A stretch of 64,000 nucleotides of DNA from the NCBI GenBank assembly GCA_038503035.1, contig JAVSML010001065.1, positions 414,792-478,791 of the forward strand, written 5' to 3'. Positions 1 through 13,297 of the stretch are shown here, one piece after another. This DNA is from Crocodylus rhombifer. Its lineage: Eukaryota; Chordata; Crocodylia; Crocodylidae. Made by a program: the position numbers and the translations under genes. Numbering within the stretch: position 1 is the first letter of the stretch; each line of letters starts with the position of its first letter. The notes beneath the pieces were generated by a model, which saw nothing but the letters and a program-made list of their open reading frames with translations, was not told where the DNA came from and made no database searches.

Positions 1-1479
1 TAAAAGCTTTTACCCAAGTCGAAGGTGAAAGCAAGGCAAAACAATCTAACTACCCATTTGCTTTACATTCCTTACTAAAGGAGAAATCCTGTTAGGTAAA
101 ATTCTAGTATCCATAAAGGTCATAATTTTTCTCATTCACTTGCAGACTATTTTCATGAAGTTAATAGCAGAGTTACTTGAAATACATATTTAACAAAAAA
201 AAAAAAAAATCAAATCCTGGTGACATCATAACTAGAAACATTTCAGCCAGAATATGAAATAATTATATTCAAAATAGTCCAGAAGTGCTCCTTTGAAACT
301 ATGGTTTGGCCACATAAAACTCAACTGTCCCCTCTGATCTGGGGCCTTAAATTAGGGTGAAGAGTGGGGAAAAGAGAAGGCAGGCACACCATAATAAAAC
401 AAAGAACCCTGTGGACCACTTCAGGCATCCACGCCTGTTCTCAAACACACACAGAGGGGTGTTAAGCCTCTATATCCTACCAACCTCCCTGTTAGATTCA
501 AGGGACACCAAAGAGTTAAAGCCCCTGGATATTGGCCTACTGCCTGGCCCCAACCGGAGGTACAAAGCACCAAGTAAAACCCCACATTAATGTAAAGTTT
601 CACAAGTGTGTTAAGACAAGAAACAACAAAACAAAACACAACAGTATAGAAACACAGTATACAGTACTATAAACAGTTAAACTATAGAACAGCTAAATAA
701 CTGGACACCAATCTGTCATTCAGACTATCACCCTAGAGAGTTGACAGGCAGGGAAGGCCTGCTCTGGAGCCTTACAACACTGAGGATTTCTATGCTGTTC
801 CATCACAGGCACGTGAGAACTAAGCACCTCAGAAAAGGGGTAGATGATACTTTAGCTGACTGATGTAATGCACAGAAGCAGCTGAGTGGTTGGCAAGTGT
901 TCAGGTGATCATGACCCTGCTGTTGTTGCTCCCCAACACTGTCCCATGCACACACTGTTCTCACTCGTTCCACAGTTAATAAATGATGGGTTCCACAAAC
1001 ACAAGTAGTCAAATACTAAATCAGTTGTACATGCACACATACCAGACAAAAGAAGGAGAGAGCACAAGACAGAGCAGGTGCCAGCGAGCAATAACTCTGA
1101 CGACGACGGCCCCCGAAAGCTGCACCAGCCCACGCACTAGACAGACTTCATAACATCTGAACCATGCCACCTCTCAATTGCATGCGGATCCAATTATTAC
1201 TCTCTTAATCATTGCCAATCAAAGTCAATCACAGCTAGGACCATACAGATCAAACTATCCTAACAACCCATAATAACTCATTAACATAATAGTCCTAACT
1301 GCTACAGTTCCCCTGGTTACCAAACAAACAACTAGATACTAGTTAAACAACACACTGCTCACACTCAGCTTTCAGGAGTGGGTCATGACATCATTAAGAT
1401 TAGGAGTTCAAATATTCTAGAATACTGCAACCTCTAAACATCTTATGCATGCATAACAATGCCAGGACTCTGCTGTCTA
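1..1479. other. Gene-free AT-rich stretch
   Basis: No coding region is supported here. The open frames on both strands around 357-640 and 803-1133 are short, have no recognisable motif and overlap each other. There is an A-run near 196-210. The stretch around 400-600 is somewhat richer in C and could be an old repeat, but I cannot name it. Confidence 0.6.
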
Positions 1480-2040
1480 CAAGGGGTGGGCAAAATATGG
1501 CCTAGTTGGATCTGGCCCATGGAGAGGCATAGTCTGGCTCACGGCAGGTCCCTTAATCCCACCTGGCCCAGGCACCGTCCTACCATGACATGTCCTGCTG
1601 CCCCCTGGGCATACGATGGGACTGGGGCAGCTCCACAACTGGACTGCCTTTCCAGGCAACCTGGGTGATATGCATTCTTCTGGCTACTGCCACCCGTGGC
1701 CCAGCCTTGCAGTAGCAGTGGGGAACCATGCACAGCCCCAACCTGCCCTGTGCCTGCTGTGGACTCTCCTGCTCATGCTGAATAGCTGCAGCTGCAGCAA
1801 CAGCTACAATACCAGTGGGGCAGAGGTGTACTTGGCCTCTCCCCCTCAGCACTGCCCAGCACTTCCTGTAGCAGTCACCTGGAGCCTACACTGGGCTTCT
1901 CTGCAGCTTCCCCAATATCACTGCCATCTCTGGGCTGCCCAGTGGGGGCAGCACTGAAAAGCCACAGGACAGCTCAGTGTGGGCTCTAGGCAGTTGCTGC
2001 AGGAAGTGCTCAGCAGCAGTGAGAAGGAGGGGCTTCTTTT
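1480..2040. mobile_element. hAT-like GC-rich non-autonomous DNA transposon (left part, cut by gap)
   Basis: The island begins with CAAGGGGTGGGCAAAATATG, which closely resembles the terminal inverted repeat of hAT/Charlie-type elements (consensus start near CAGGGGTGGGCAAA). It is sharply GC-richer than the surrounding DNA. The open frames inside are low-complexity reading of the GC-rich repeat and carry no transposase motif. The right end is not visible because the element runs into the assembly gap at 2041. The family assignment rests on the terminus only. Confidence 0.5.
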
Positions 2041-2284
2041 NNNNNNNNNNNNNNNNNNNNNNNNNNNNNNNNNNNNNNNNNNNNNNNNNNNNNNNNNNNN
2101 NNNNNNNNNNNNNNNNNNNNNNNNNNNNNNNNNNNNNNNNNNNNNNNNNNNNNNNNNNNNNNNNNNNNNNNNNNNNNNNNNNNNNNNNNNNNNNNNNNNN
2201 NNNNNNNNNNNNNNNNNNNNNNNNNNNNNNNNNNNNNNNNNNNNNNNNNNNNNNNNNNNNNNNNNNNNNNNNNNNNNNNNNNNN
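2041..2284. other. Assembly gap (244 N)
   Basis: The sequence is entirely N here. The gap lies inside a GC-rich repeat island, a common cause of assembly breaks. Open frames that appear to cross it are artefacts. Confidence 0.99.
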
Positions 2285-5200
2285 CCCCCCACAACCACTG
2301 CAATATACAAGAGTATGACTACACTTTGAAGTATTATGCAATATACACATTGCAAACACACAGAAATCAGGACAAAAATATCTTTAAAAATAAAATTAAA
2401 ATATGTTACTGTGGATGTTTCATTTTTAGAATATACTTTTTTTTTCAGGTTCCAAGATGTCAAACCCCCTTTCAAAAAGGTGTGCTTCTAGGGCAAGAGG
2501 AGGCACTTCTGGTGGCAAAAGTCAGGGGTTAGGTTGCAGGACTTCTGCCCCCAAGATGTTGACCAGGGATTGGAACATATGCCAAGGGATAGGGGCTACC
2601 CTTGAGGCCCTCAACAGCTCACCAAAACTCATTAAGTGGCCCTCCAACCAAAATAATTGTCTGCCTCTGCTCTAAATAAACTACATTTCCAATCATGGAT
2701 CACCTTTTCTTTTCTTGGTGAAAATAGGGTATATGCTATAGAATTACCTGGTGGTAATACATCAGGTAAGATGTAGTCTAGCCACAGAGTCTGGTCCTTA
2801 AAAGAAAAATGGAAACATAGAGCATGCAAAGTAGAGGCCTCATGAGATACTTGTCAAGAGTCAAGGCAGCAGACAGGCTGTAGTCCCTAGCTGGTCCTTA
2901 TTACTGAAGTGGGTACAGCTGCCAGTGGCCTAACTACTCCCAGGTATATCCAATTATCTACTGCATATAATGAGCTGTCTGGCTGCAAGAAATTGACTTC
3001 ACAGTATTCCTGGGGTTATGCACCAGAATGGGTGCCTGTCTAGATCCTTTGCACCTAGATTTATTTTGGCAATCATTCACATCCTAGCCCTTTGCAGCTA
3101 CATCCATCTGCTCCAGATCCCTTTGCTGCTCCTATCTCCCTCCCTTCCCAGCTTTTGTCTCTGTTTCAGTAACCCCCTTGCTCCTTTACAGACCTTAACC
3201 TTCTGAACACTAGCTCCTGATTTTGATTTGTACACTTCCTTCCTGACCTTACCTGCTCCTGACTCCCTGCTTCTTGCCTCTATAGTGTCATGCGTCTTCC
3301 AGCTATGCCTTGACATAACCTTGTATCAAAAATTGATTTATGAGAAATTGTGGACCAGGCCTAGTAAACAGGCATTCCACCTGCAGAGTTAAGGTCTAAG
3401 GTAGCCTGAGATAACCACAGAAAAATCACTTCAGTTCTTTCTGCTTCATAGTGCTTGCTTCTAAAGAGAGAAATCTGCTTTTTCTAACTCAAACAAAATG
3501 CCTACTGAAGTTAATGGAGCCTTGAGAGGGACACTGGGAAATGCTGATAACGATTTTGCTCAAAACAGGTATTAAAACACTCCTCCACTTCATAAGAGGA
3601 TGTGATGCTTAATTTATTAATGTTTGAAAAGTACTGCCTGTTAAAATACTGCTTACGTGAAAAAAGTTAAATTTAAACTTTTCAGCTCCCAAGTGTAGTT
3701 CAAATTATTTCCAGTGAAGTAGTTTAGATTTTAATGCATTGGAATTTTGTTTCCTTTCTCCCTGGTTTTGTGCTAACTTAGCTAAGCAGACCCTTTTCTC
3801 TGGTTTAGTACTATAAAGCTCATGCAGAGTCACTTATCCTCTGCTTCCTCAGGTGAATATAAAGAAAGTTGAATGGTACTCATAATTGGAGCATTTTAGC
3901 AAATTCTTGTGGTAGAAATACAGAAGAGCAATCCAATGAAGGTTGGTCAGTACAAAAGAAAGCATTATACATACTTGATGCTAGCCTAATCCTACGTGAG
4001 ATCAATATAGATCAATATTTCCATTTAGGAACCACTGTAGCTACATAGAATTGTTTCAGGTCCTAGGTAACTAATTCTGTTGTAACAGAACTGAAAAGCA
4101 TAATGCTAAAAATCTATACTTTGTTGTCACAAGGTTGATCCCACATTCTAATACATATAAAAGGAACTTGATGCAACAATAGTTATTTTTCTCCAATGCA
4201 AAATTGTAGTCAGAACACTGTAATTATTTTCCTTTTCAATATCTTGTAAACTTTCTTAGATGCCAAATATTTTCTGGGTTTGACAGAAAGACAAACATTA
4301 TTACAGCAAATCAGGACAAACCAAATGTGGTTGCTGTTCATATGAGTGCATGTAAGAGACTCTCACAATAGCTGTTTAAAATAGGCACTGTTTTGTAGTG
4401 TTAATTATACCATCAATGGAAAATCAGTTGCTGTATATCTAAATTCATTTGTACACATTATGTTTTTTACCCCTGAGGAGTAATATGGTAAATAACTACA
4501 TCTGAAAACTAAAAGACTGAGATTTATGTCATGCCACTGTTTGTTTTGTTGTAAAATTGACTTTCAATGAGCAATCCAATATCTAGTGAAAGGCTCTGAT
4601 CAGGCAGGGTTATAATGTCATTCAATGCTACATTTGTTAATAGCTTCAAATATTTTCTCCTTCCCACCACTTAACGGTGTTGAAAAGCTTGTTAACAGGA
4701 GTGGAAATCTGCCACAAATGACTGTATATATAATTTGTGAAGTAATTCAGAAATTGCTATTTCTATTTAAAGTGAGCTAAGTAAAATGTAGAGGGATAGC
4801 AGAGAAAAGTCTGTAACTGTACATTACTCTGAAAACCAGATTTCCAAAAAGAGCCATGAAAGCTGGATTGCTAAGCCATTTGAAACAAGACTTGATAAAG
4901 TAGTGAAACATACAGAGAACAATGCTGGGTTAGTAAAAATAAAATAAACTAGGATGTTCACTGTTTCATCTTCATTTTGGTAGGCCAGCTCTAGGAGTCT
5001 TTACTTAGATTCTGCAACATTTGCTCAACCACATGTTGAGTAGTGGTTACTCATGTTTCTAGTAACATCGCATGACCTATGCAATTTATCAGGGATTAAA
5101 CTTTCATTGAAATATATTACCTTGCTGCATTGATAGACTTCACTCTATCTCACAACAAAAGAGGAAGCCTAGGAAGGATGTTAGCTTCCTAGGCTTTCAT

Positions 5201-5579
5201 AGTCCAACTCTGTGTGGGACAATGTAATTGCTTACCCACTTTAGCATAGAAAGATGCTCTGTCTAGAAGGGTAGAACTCATTAATCTTGTTACGCTGCAG
5301 TTGGCAGAAGTTAGCTTTTCTACCCCTCCAACATAGCAAGAGTTTCCTTTCAAGTCACCCATTCTGAGGGAAGATGTCATACCTCCAGTCCCAAACCTAA
5401 AATGGGAACAGGATCAAATCTGGCTCACTCATGGTAACAGATAGTTTTATTACCATATGTCTCTTGCTATAACCAAATAACTGCTTCTCTTCTTTTGTTT
5501 TAATCAGCATAACTGCATTGGAGGAAAAAAAAACATACAAAAGTGGTTAGTGTGCAAAACCTAACATAGAATTAGCCTG
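2285..5579. other. Gene-free unique AT-rich stretch
   Basis: No gene or clear repeat is supported. A CT-rich segment lies at about 3100-3260. A weak MIR-like match (order of CTCATGCAGAGTCACTTATC and following bases) sits near 3818-3880 but is too diverged to annotate with confidence. Confidence 0.55.
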
Positions 5580-5882
5580 TATGGGCGCATCCACATGAGC
5601 ATGCAAATGCAGTTTGCGATGCTCCAGACCCATCTTGGCACCCCAAACTTATGTATTCCCTGCACTGGAGATTCCAGTGTAAAAAAAAAAAACAGAAAAA
5701 GTGGAGCAGTGCACGTGGCAGCAGTGCACACTGCCAGAAACCGGTGCTTGGCCAGCCAGATTCATACTTTTTCAGTCAGGCTCTGCATATCCAGATTACT
5801 CAGAGCCCCAGGAGGCCCCCAGCACCCACAGATGTTCCCCCTTGGGGAAAGCTCACATGTGCTTGTCTGGATGACCCCATAG
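5580..5882. mobile_element. Short MITE candidate with terminal inverted repeats
   Basis: The left end reads TATGGGCGCATCCACATGAG. The reverse complement of the right end (near 5860-5882) reads TATGGGGTCATCCAGACAAG, so the ends are recognisably inverted copies. The interior is GC-richer than its flanks and contains a short A-run near 5680. I cannot see a clean target-site duplication, so the superfamily is unresolved. The open frames in this interval are unsupported. Confidence 0.4.
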
Positions 5883-6383
5883 TGTCATCTGCCAAGTCAC
5901 TTGAGTTCTATAAACAGTGTTAAGAAAAGTCATGACAAATTGCAAAGCACATACTTTTATTTCTTCTGGGCATGTACCTGCTTTAATCAGGTTAGTTATC
6001 ATGTCTGAACTTTAACCATGAGGTATAAATTGCTCCTGTGTACACTATTTTATTTGTCTCTATTTGGCTTGATACCTTGTTCATTTATCCAGAGGCCCAA
6101 AGGGAGATTATAAAAATGAACAAAAGTTTTATATCACTAGTTGTGGGGTAATTATCCTTAGATTTCCATATGCAAAAGTACAAATTCTATCTGACACCAA
6201 AGTAGTCACAAAGGTAGGTGGGGCCTGCAGCAGAGAGGGAGGGACCTGAACCTCAGACAGCTGCGGGGCAGCTAAGTCTGAGCCGGGGAGAAACACAACA
6301 CCCATGGCTTCTACTTGCCCCAGCCCCCAGGGAGCCATGCAACCGGTCCTGCCCAGTGTGAGATGGGGGGAGAGGGAGCACTC
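5883..6383. other. No gene seen; short GC-rich patch before a CR1
   Basis: AT-rich DNA grades into a GC-rich patch at about 6220-6370 of unknown origin. The CR1 homology begins at about 6384, probably within that patch. Confidence 0.4.
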
Positions 6384-7642
6384 ACCTTAGGGATATCCAG
6401 CATAGGTTTGTTGTGGGTAGGTCTTGCTTAACTAATCTTATATCTTTTTACGACCAAAGTGACCTATCACCTGGGAAAGGGAGAAGAGATTGATATCATA
6501 TATCTTGACTTTAAAAAAGCCTTCCATCTGGTATCCCATGATCACCTTTTGCCAAAACTGGCCAACTGCAGCCTCGGGTCTACCTTGATCCACTGGCTGG
6601 GGAATTGGCTCTATGGTAGGACCCAGAGTGTGGTGGTTGATGGAAGTCAATTGTCATGGTGCCCTGTGACCAGTGGGGTCCCCCAGGGCTCTGTCTAACA
6701 TCTTCATTAATGATGTGGACATTGGAGTCAGAAGCGGACTGGCCAAGTTTGTTGACGACTCCAAACTCTGGGTTAAACCATCCATACCTGAGGATAGGAG
6801 GGCTATCCAGGCTGACCTTGACAGGCTCAGGAAATGGCCAGATGAGTACCTGATGGTGTTTAACACTGAAAAATGCAAGGTTCTCTACCTTGGGAAGAAA
6901 AACCCGCAGCATGCTTATAGGCTTGGCGGTGCTACACTGGCTAGCACTACGGACAAAAAGGACTTGGGGGTTATGATTGACCACAAGATGAACATGAGCC
7001 TTCAATGTGATGCTGCAGCTAGTAAAGCGAGCAAAACGTTGGCTTGCATCCATAAGTACTTTTCAAGCAAATCCCAGGACATCATTCTCCCCTTGTACTC
7101 AGCCTTGGTGAGGCCGCAGCTGGCATACTGCGTCCACTCTTGAGCTCCACAATTCAAAAAGGATGTGGAGAAGCTTGAGAGAGTCCAGAGGAGAGCCATG
7201 TGCATGATCAGAGAGCAGGAAAGCAGACCTCATAATGACAGGCTGAGAGCTATGGGACTTTTCAGCCTGGAGAAGCACAGGCTCGGGTGATGTGGTGGCT
7301 GGCTATAACTTTATCAGAGGTGCTCACCAGGATCTGGGGGAATGTCTGTTCACCAGAGCACCCAAGGGGATGATGAGGTCAAATGGTTACCAACTCCTTC
7401 ATGACTGTTTCAGGCTGGACATAAGGAAGAACTTCTTTACAATCCAACCCCCCGAGGTCTGGAATAGACTGTCACTGGAGGTGGTCCAAGCACCTTCTTT
7501 GAACACCTTCAAGAGAAATTTGGATGTTTATCTTGATGGGACCCTATGACCCCTGCTGACTTCCTGCCCCTGGGGCAGAAGGCTGGACTCGATGATCTTC
7601 TGAGGTCCCTTCCAGCCCTAATGTCTATGAAATCTATGATTG
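6384..7642 (+). mobile_element. CR1 LINE, 5'-truncated (copy A)
   Basis: A non-LTR retrotransposon fragment covering the C-terminal half of the ORF2 reverse transcriptase and the 3' UTR. Recognisable pieces in order are a GRSCLTNLISFYD-type segment (about 6405-6455), YLDFKKAF (about 6498), SGVPQGSV (about 6675), the catalytic box as FVDD (6748-6759), CKVLYLGKKN, LVRPQLAYC and the FRLDIRKNFF tail (about 7420). The frame shifts after SGVPQGSV, a TGA replaces a codon at about 7141, and another shift occurs near 7290. The 3' end is the short tandem TCTATGAAATCTATGA near 7625-7640. The copy is dead: no complete ORF2 and no endonuclease. Confidence 0.93.
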
Positions 7643-9869
7643 TCTGCCAAAATCGGAGCAGCTTTTCATGCAGTATTTGAGCTATGAATTAATATTTTAA
7701 TGACATTAGTATGGATAAATGAAGTCCATAAATTCATGGTCCTCAACTTTAAAGGGAAGACCAGGCTATATAGAGTATGAAAAAAATAAAATGATGGGCT
7801 TTTAGATAGGAGGGTATTCAATGTTAAAACAATTACATGCATTGTTTGTCATGTCTATACATACATTACAATTATCAATCTAATTAGTATTTTATTTCTG
7901 GTATTTTTTAAATTCTTTGTATAAGTCCTTTTAATAAGCAGAGTTTTTATCATAAATGGACAAGTTACTTACTGGAACATCAACTGATTATTAACAGTGT
8001 ATCAACCTGTTGAATTTATTGGCTCTATTGACACTCATGTAGTCTTTATTTGCATCGTATTAGTATTTTAGCAGAAAGAAAAGGAATATATGAGAGTTTT
8101 TTAGGGAGGGAAGAGGGGGTTAGAAGGTGATAATCAGATGAGAGTCAACACTTTGAACACTTTTTAAAAAAAAGATTTTCCCATATCTCCTTGCATGCAT
8201 GTTGCTGACAGCAGTTGAGACCCAAAACTTCATGGCACCCATTTTTTGCCCTGTTTGACATACTTTGTATATTTTATACTAACAAAATTTGGAAGTTTTT
8301 TTTAAAACATTGAGGGGTTTTTTTTCTTAAACCTGTTAGATGATTCTGGGAAATTTGGTGAGAGATACTACCAAACTAAACCCTAGTGATATACCCAAAA
8401 GTAAAATTATATAATCGTTTATTGCTTATGCTGGTATGTTAATTCCTCCTAGTTTGAGCCTCAAAGGCTGTGTACAATGTGTTCAGCTTGATTCATCCTA
8501 TTCAGTTTCTCTGTTTATATTTCTTCAAGCTCAATTCTGAATTTCATTCTCCTTTTGTCACTGCAAGCAACACAGAGCCTACACCTGTCTCTTTAAGCCA
8601 ATGCAACTGAGGACAGAGGGCAGCTTGGAAGTACTGAGGCATGCAACAGTGATGTAGCATTATGAGGCGAACAATCGGAGCACAAGCGGAAGGCAGAAAC
8701 AAAATCCTTAGCTGATTGACCATGACAGCTCTGCAGCTCTGTGATTCTTTCTCTCTTTCTTTTTTGAGTGACCTAGTTCCATGCTGTTGGCTTCATCATT
8801 TGCCTGGTACAGCCAGTCATGTTATTGTCTGTCTCAGACATCTGATACAATTAAGAGTAGTAAATATAGAAAGGCACGAAAACTCAGAAAATTAACATAA
8901 AACAGTGAAATTGTCATGAGTAAAGGGAGAAAGAGAGTGGGATCATCAAAAAATGGAAAGCTGGGCTCACACAGGACAAAGAAATGGGTTTTGTTGCTAC
9001 ATTTTAATTTGAGGCCTGTAGATCGTGGCTCCAGCCTGATTGGAATTGACATAGACTGATGTCTTCAAAATCCCAAATATGAGAAATTAAGATAAATCCT
9101 CCAATAGAGATTGGCCTATAAAATGTTATTCCTGCCTTGTAAGCTTATTTAACCAAAACTCCCATGGCAGCACTAGTTTACCACACTGAAGGCCATCACT
9201 GCTTGTTCTTCAGAAACATCCACAATAGTTTTATTCATTGTGGCTATTTCATGCTTGTCTGGTTTCTAAAAATAAATATAATTAGTACTTGCATTCATAA
9301 GCATTGATATAACAAGCTGAGGAACGTATTCACTTGTCCAGATGTCCTGGCTGGAGAGTGAAGGTGAAAGAACAGAAAGAAGACCCGTATTTCAGATTCA
9401 GAGTGAACAGGTAGATGAGTGGGTGGTAAAAATGCCTAGAGTATTTAGATTTTGAAGCCATGAGGGTAAATTTTAAATTTTGAGATGCCCTAGAAATGAA
9501 GCAAGCAAAGAAGTGGCAAAATAATTATATGTTCCTGTAGATTACTTGGTAAAATTTTTTGGTAGGAGCTACAGTAATTACTATGTAACCCACACTTGTT
9601 CTGTTTACTCTATAGCACTATAGCAATTATCATATAATTAAGCTGCCACTACCTGATACTTGCTATGTAATAGCGAATGACAAGAGTAACTAGTGAAGTG
9701 TTTGTAAGTAGACAAGTGACATGACGCCCATGGTTTGTAGCTTCAGAAATTACCAAACTGACATTTAAAATAAAGTATAAGCAAAAGAAATGGGAGTCTC
9801 TTGACTCAAAGAAAGTTCCTGTTTTTCAGAATGCAGCAGGGTTGGAGTGTTAATGGAGCTGTTACAGTC
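7643..9869. other. Gene-free AT-rich stretch
   Basis: I see no exon-like frame, RNA gene or clear transposon. The DNA is AT-rich with scattered homopolymer runs (for example near 8163-8172 and 8300-8325). Confidence 0.55.
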
Positions 9870-9995
9870 CAGGAAATGTACAAGAGACAAGGCTTTTTTT
9901 CTTTTCTTATATTTTTTTATTTCACCAACTGTATAGTCAGAACAGAAGTTTGATAAGCTTTAGTGTACGCATTGCTTTTCTTCAGGTTGGGGAGA
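9870..9995. repeat. Interspersed repeat, copy 1 of family shared with 18930-19060
   Basis: The segment starting with GTCCAGGAAATGTA, followed by AAGGCTTTTTT, a TATTTTTTTATTTCA tract, CAACTGTATAGT and then an AAGCTTT module, recurs with the same order of blocks at 18930-19060. It looks like the end of a TIR-type DNA element in which an AAGCTTTC(A/G)G module precedes a TCAGG motif. I do not know the family name. Confidence 0.55.
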
Positions 9996-10016
9996 GTTTA
10001 GATATCTTGTATAAAG

Positions 10017-10666
10017 CAGGGCTGTTGACCTTCTAAGGAGCTGGGAGCCATGTGCCACACAAGCTATAGGCCCCCAAGGCCACATGCCATGCTGAATGAG
10101 CTGCCATCCCCTCATGGTGCTGTGTGGCTCTCTCTCTGCCATGCAGTGGGATGGACACTCCCCACCCGCTACTGCAGCACATGGGCATCCCTCAGTGCCC
10201 AGGCTGCAAGCTCCTTGGGATCCACAGGCTGCTCCACCCTTCCCCTTGGGTGGAGCAGCAACCAGGCAGCAGCCTGTGGGCTACAGCTGAAACCCTCTGG
10301 GTGTCTTTACACATGCTTGGGGAAAGGGGTGGGGGGGAAGATCTTTAATTAGCATGGTTCTTGGGAGCCACTCTAATTAACTCACCTGCAGCATCTTGTG
10401 TATCCAGCATCCTGTGCTTCAAAATGGCGGCAGGAACACTTTAAAGCTTGTTGAACAAACTTTAGTTAAAGCACTCTCCCACCATTTGGAAGGGTGGGGA
10501 CACTGAGAGAGTGGGAACATGGTAAATAACACGCTTCAGCAGACTCGATTAATTGTGTCTGTTCCAACACACTGTCATTACAGTGCATTGGAGCACATGT
10601 CCTGCAGGTCCCCAAATACCCTTACTGGCCACATGCAGCCCCCCAGGCTACAAGCCAGACAGCCCT
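10017..10666. repeat. GC-rich composite repeat island with palindromic right half
   Basis: A GC-rich block (about 10017-10330) is followed by a segment (about 10420-10600) that aligns with the palindromic repeat at 25990-26135. Shared words include GGGGACACTGA (GGAGACACTGA there) and ACGCTTCAGCAGACT followed by GATTAAT. The outermost bases CAGGGCTGT and the inverted ACAGCCCT near 10659 could be terminal repeats, but the flanks show no clean target duplication. The open frames at 10050-10352 are unsupported. Confidence 0.45.
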
Positions 10667-12440
10667 CATATACAGTATATAATATTATATTATGAACTGC
10701 ACAATTACTCCTTATATGCTTCTCAGACAATGTATAGCATTGTACTTTACAGGTTATAAAATCTTGATAGCTGGTTGCTAAAAGATTAACTGTTATTTAG
10801 CAGTCATTTATATTTTCTTACAATAATATATAACCATGTTATCATATATATATAGATACACACACTAATACATCTGATTTATGAATGTGTGAGTGTGTGT
10901 ATGTATATCTATGCATGTGTATACATATGTATAGTCACACATATTCATCTTATCATAATAAATCAGATATATAGGTCTTTCCTAATAATTCAACAGTGAT
11001 ATTGCATAAAGTATAGATATATTGCTGAACCTAAATTCATTCCTTCATAATAGTTCACAGTGAGCTCAAGTGTCTCCCCCTCTCCCTCCTCCCCACCAAA
11101 AATACTTTGAAAGGAGTCAAAAGAAAATCTACTCCTGAACTGAGATATCTTAGATCTTTGTTTCAATAAATATTTAATGAAAAGCTGAGAACCAAAAATA
11201 TAAATAAATAAATAAATAAAATGAAGGATGTTTCTATTTTTTCTCAGTTTATAGAGAAGGGTATCCTCTGGGATGATGCACCTCAGCTTCATGGAGAGAG
11301 ATGAATTCACAGATGTATTTGCATATGCATTAAATACAAGATTACAGTTCCCATGCTGCCAGACACTACTTTCTGAAAAGCACGAGATAGACCCCTTATT
11401 TTATTGAAACATATTTTTCAAATGGTTTCTTTGTAGAAAGAGTATCCTTCAAGAGAAAGTAAACATGTTTTTTTCCTCTGTTGCATTGGAGGATAGAAGT
11501 AAATAATTTCCAGGCAGGACTGGGATAGTGAAAAGCTAGGCAAAATATATCTTTGTCTTGGGTCTTTTAAATAACAGATGTAGAAATAATAAATATTTTC
11601 TAAGCTTATTTTTATTTACCTTTATTCCCACTTGAAAGGGGTAATCTCCAGCCCACTGAAGTTATTAAGCAAGGTGCTAAGATTTCGATGAGTAGAATAT
11701 AATGCTTCATATTGATGCTTGTTAGGCCATTGCAAGAATCCTCTCTGCCTATTTATTCATACCTGTAAAGCAAATAAATATCTGTTCATTGCAAAATACC
11801 TTCAGGGTCTTTACTTTTTGATACTTCTCTATAGCTCTGAACTGAATATCAGGATAAAAAAGTTTAAAATCCAGCCTTAATTTTTGCAAATTACATAGTG
11901 TAATGGTGATTTCATTTACTTACACATGGTTCATAAGATCTCTCTTCAGATGACACTGAAATTGTGCATGCCTTTTAGCATTTCATAAAATAGTCAGAAA
12001 CTCTGTCCATGTTGGTGCCAATGCCAGAGACAATAGGATATCCTGGGTTGCCCAGTTTGTGGATCTTGAGTAATAAGTAAAATTTGCCTGACCTGGGCTC
12101 CAGGGAAGTGGAAGCAGTAACTGGCTACCTAGCTCCAGTCTCATTGAGGCATGAGACCTTGCAGCAGACCCAAATGCCTCCTGTGTCCCAAGATCACTGG
12201 GCTGAATAGCCTTGATTATAACATCCAAAGTTCATTCACTTGCAATTCCATCAACATCACATATGCCATTAGCTACTTATAGTGTCCCTTTGTTGTCTAC
12301 ATAGATAGACTGGGTGATCCTTATTAGAATGAATGAGAACCAATCTAATATCAGTTGAAAAATAACATACAAGCTGGCGGCAGAACACTTTAACCACCCT
12401 GCACACTTCATCATTGACCTGAGGGTGCCTGTTCTCAACA
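10667..12440. other. Gene-free AT-rich stretch with simple repeats
   Basis: It contains TA/TG-rich low-complexity sequence at about 10830-10945 and an AAAT tetranucleotide run at 11201-11221. No gene is supported. Part of the 11983-12228 interval is open on the minus strand without any motif I recognise. Confidence 0.55.
11201..11221. repeat. (AAAT)n microsatellite
   Basis: Five perfect TAAA tetranucleotides in a row. Confidence 0.9.
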
Positions 12441-12699
12441 AACTTTTAAAAAACCTATTTGAAAGGGAAATTGTGGAACAAGAAATTTTCCACAGACTGG
12501 ATTGTGTTTAGTAGAGTTTAAACAGGGAAAATGGATTTTTATCTCATTGCCTGGATTAATGTTTGTGATTCCTTTGTTTCTATGGGTTTGCTGCTTGTTT
12601 TCTTGTCTCTCCCAAAACTGCCCTCTCTCCCCACACCCCGTTCTCCCCCTCTTTTGTCTTTTGTATTCAAATTTCTCTCTCTTCCTACTCTGCTTTCTG

Positions 12700-12832
12700 C
12701 ACCTTTCACAGCAACTGATGAAGTGAGCTTCAGCTCAGAAAGCACGTGATATATCTACTTTGGTAAGTCTGTAAGGTGCACATCTACCTTGCCTTCTACT
12801 TGACTTCAGACTAACATAGCTAACTATGTCTT
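12700..12832. mobile_element. TIR-type repeat end (GATGAAGTGAGC module)
   Basis: The order GATGAAGTGAGCTTCAGCTC, GAAAGCACGTGAT, TAAGTCTGTAAGGTGC and CAGACTAACATAGCTAACTA matches a repeat that is very common in turtle and crocodilian genomes. I know it from the consensus words and give no formal family name. The element may extend left to about 12480. The CT-rich open frames in 12502-12749 are not a gene. Confidence 0.6.
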
Positions 12833-13297
12833 TCAATTATGCTAGGGGCCTAAGGCTATATTATTCAATGCAAGATCAAAGCAAAAAAAAATAACTTTAA
12901 TGGAATGTGCATTAATTTACTATATCATATATTATGTATAAAAAACCAAAACAAACTAGGCACAAATAATCAAAGATGTTGTTTTTTTAGTCCTGTTGTC
13001 ATTAGAACTGAAACTGCATCTCATAAAATCTCACCTTCGTGAGCATGTTGACAGTGCAGCCAATGCTTCACTAAAAGTTATTTCCACACTTGAGTTGATG
13101 TTCACACGAGCTAATGTTTCCATACCAAAGTTAATGTTTTTAGCTAGAGTTAAAAAACTTTCAGCAGGGCTGTGAAAGAGGAGCTACATTATCAGGAACA
13201 GCTAACAGACTGCAGAATTGCAAAAGAAACACTAGGTTTATTAGTGAAACATCAGGATCATTAGAAAATGAATGAGGTCCATTAACACATTTGGAAT

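Noticed and set aside
1580..1957. Overlapping open frames on both strands of the 1.5-2.0 kb island
   Set aside because: They arise from GC-rich repeat sequence, overlap each other in opposite strands and show no domain; some run into the gap.
1886..2475. Long frames across 2041-2284
   Set aside because: They read through N bases and have no meaning.
3815..3880. MIR-like SINE
   Set aside because: Only a few words match in the right order; too weak to annotate.
10017..10666. hAT element bounded by CAGGGCTGT and ACAGCCCT
   Set aside because: The 8 bases on each side do not match; recorded only as a composite repeat.
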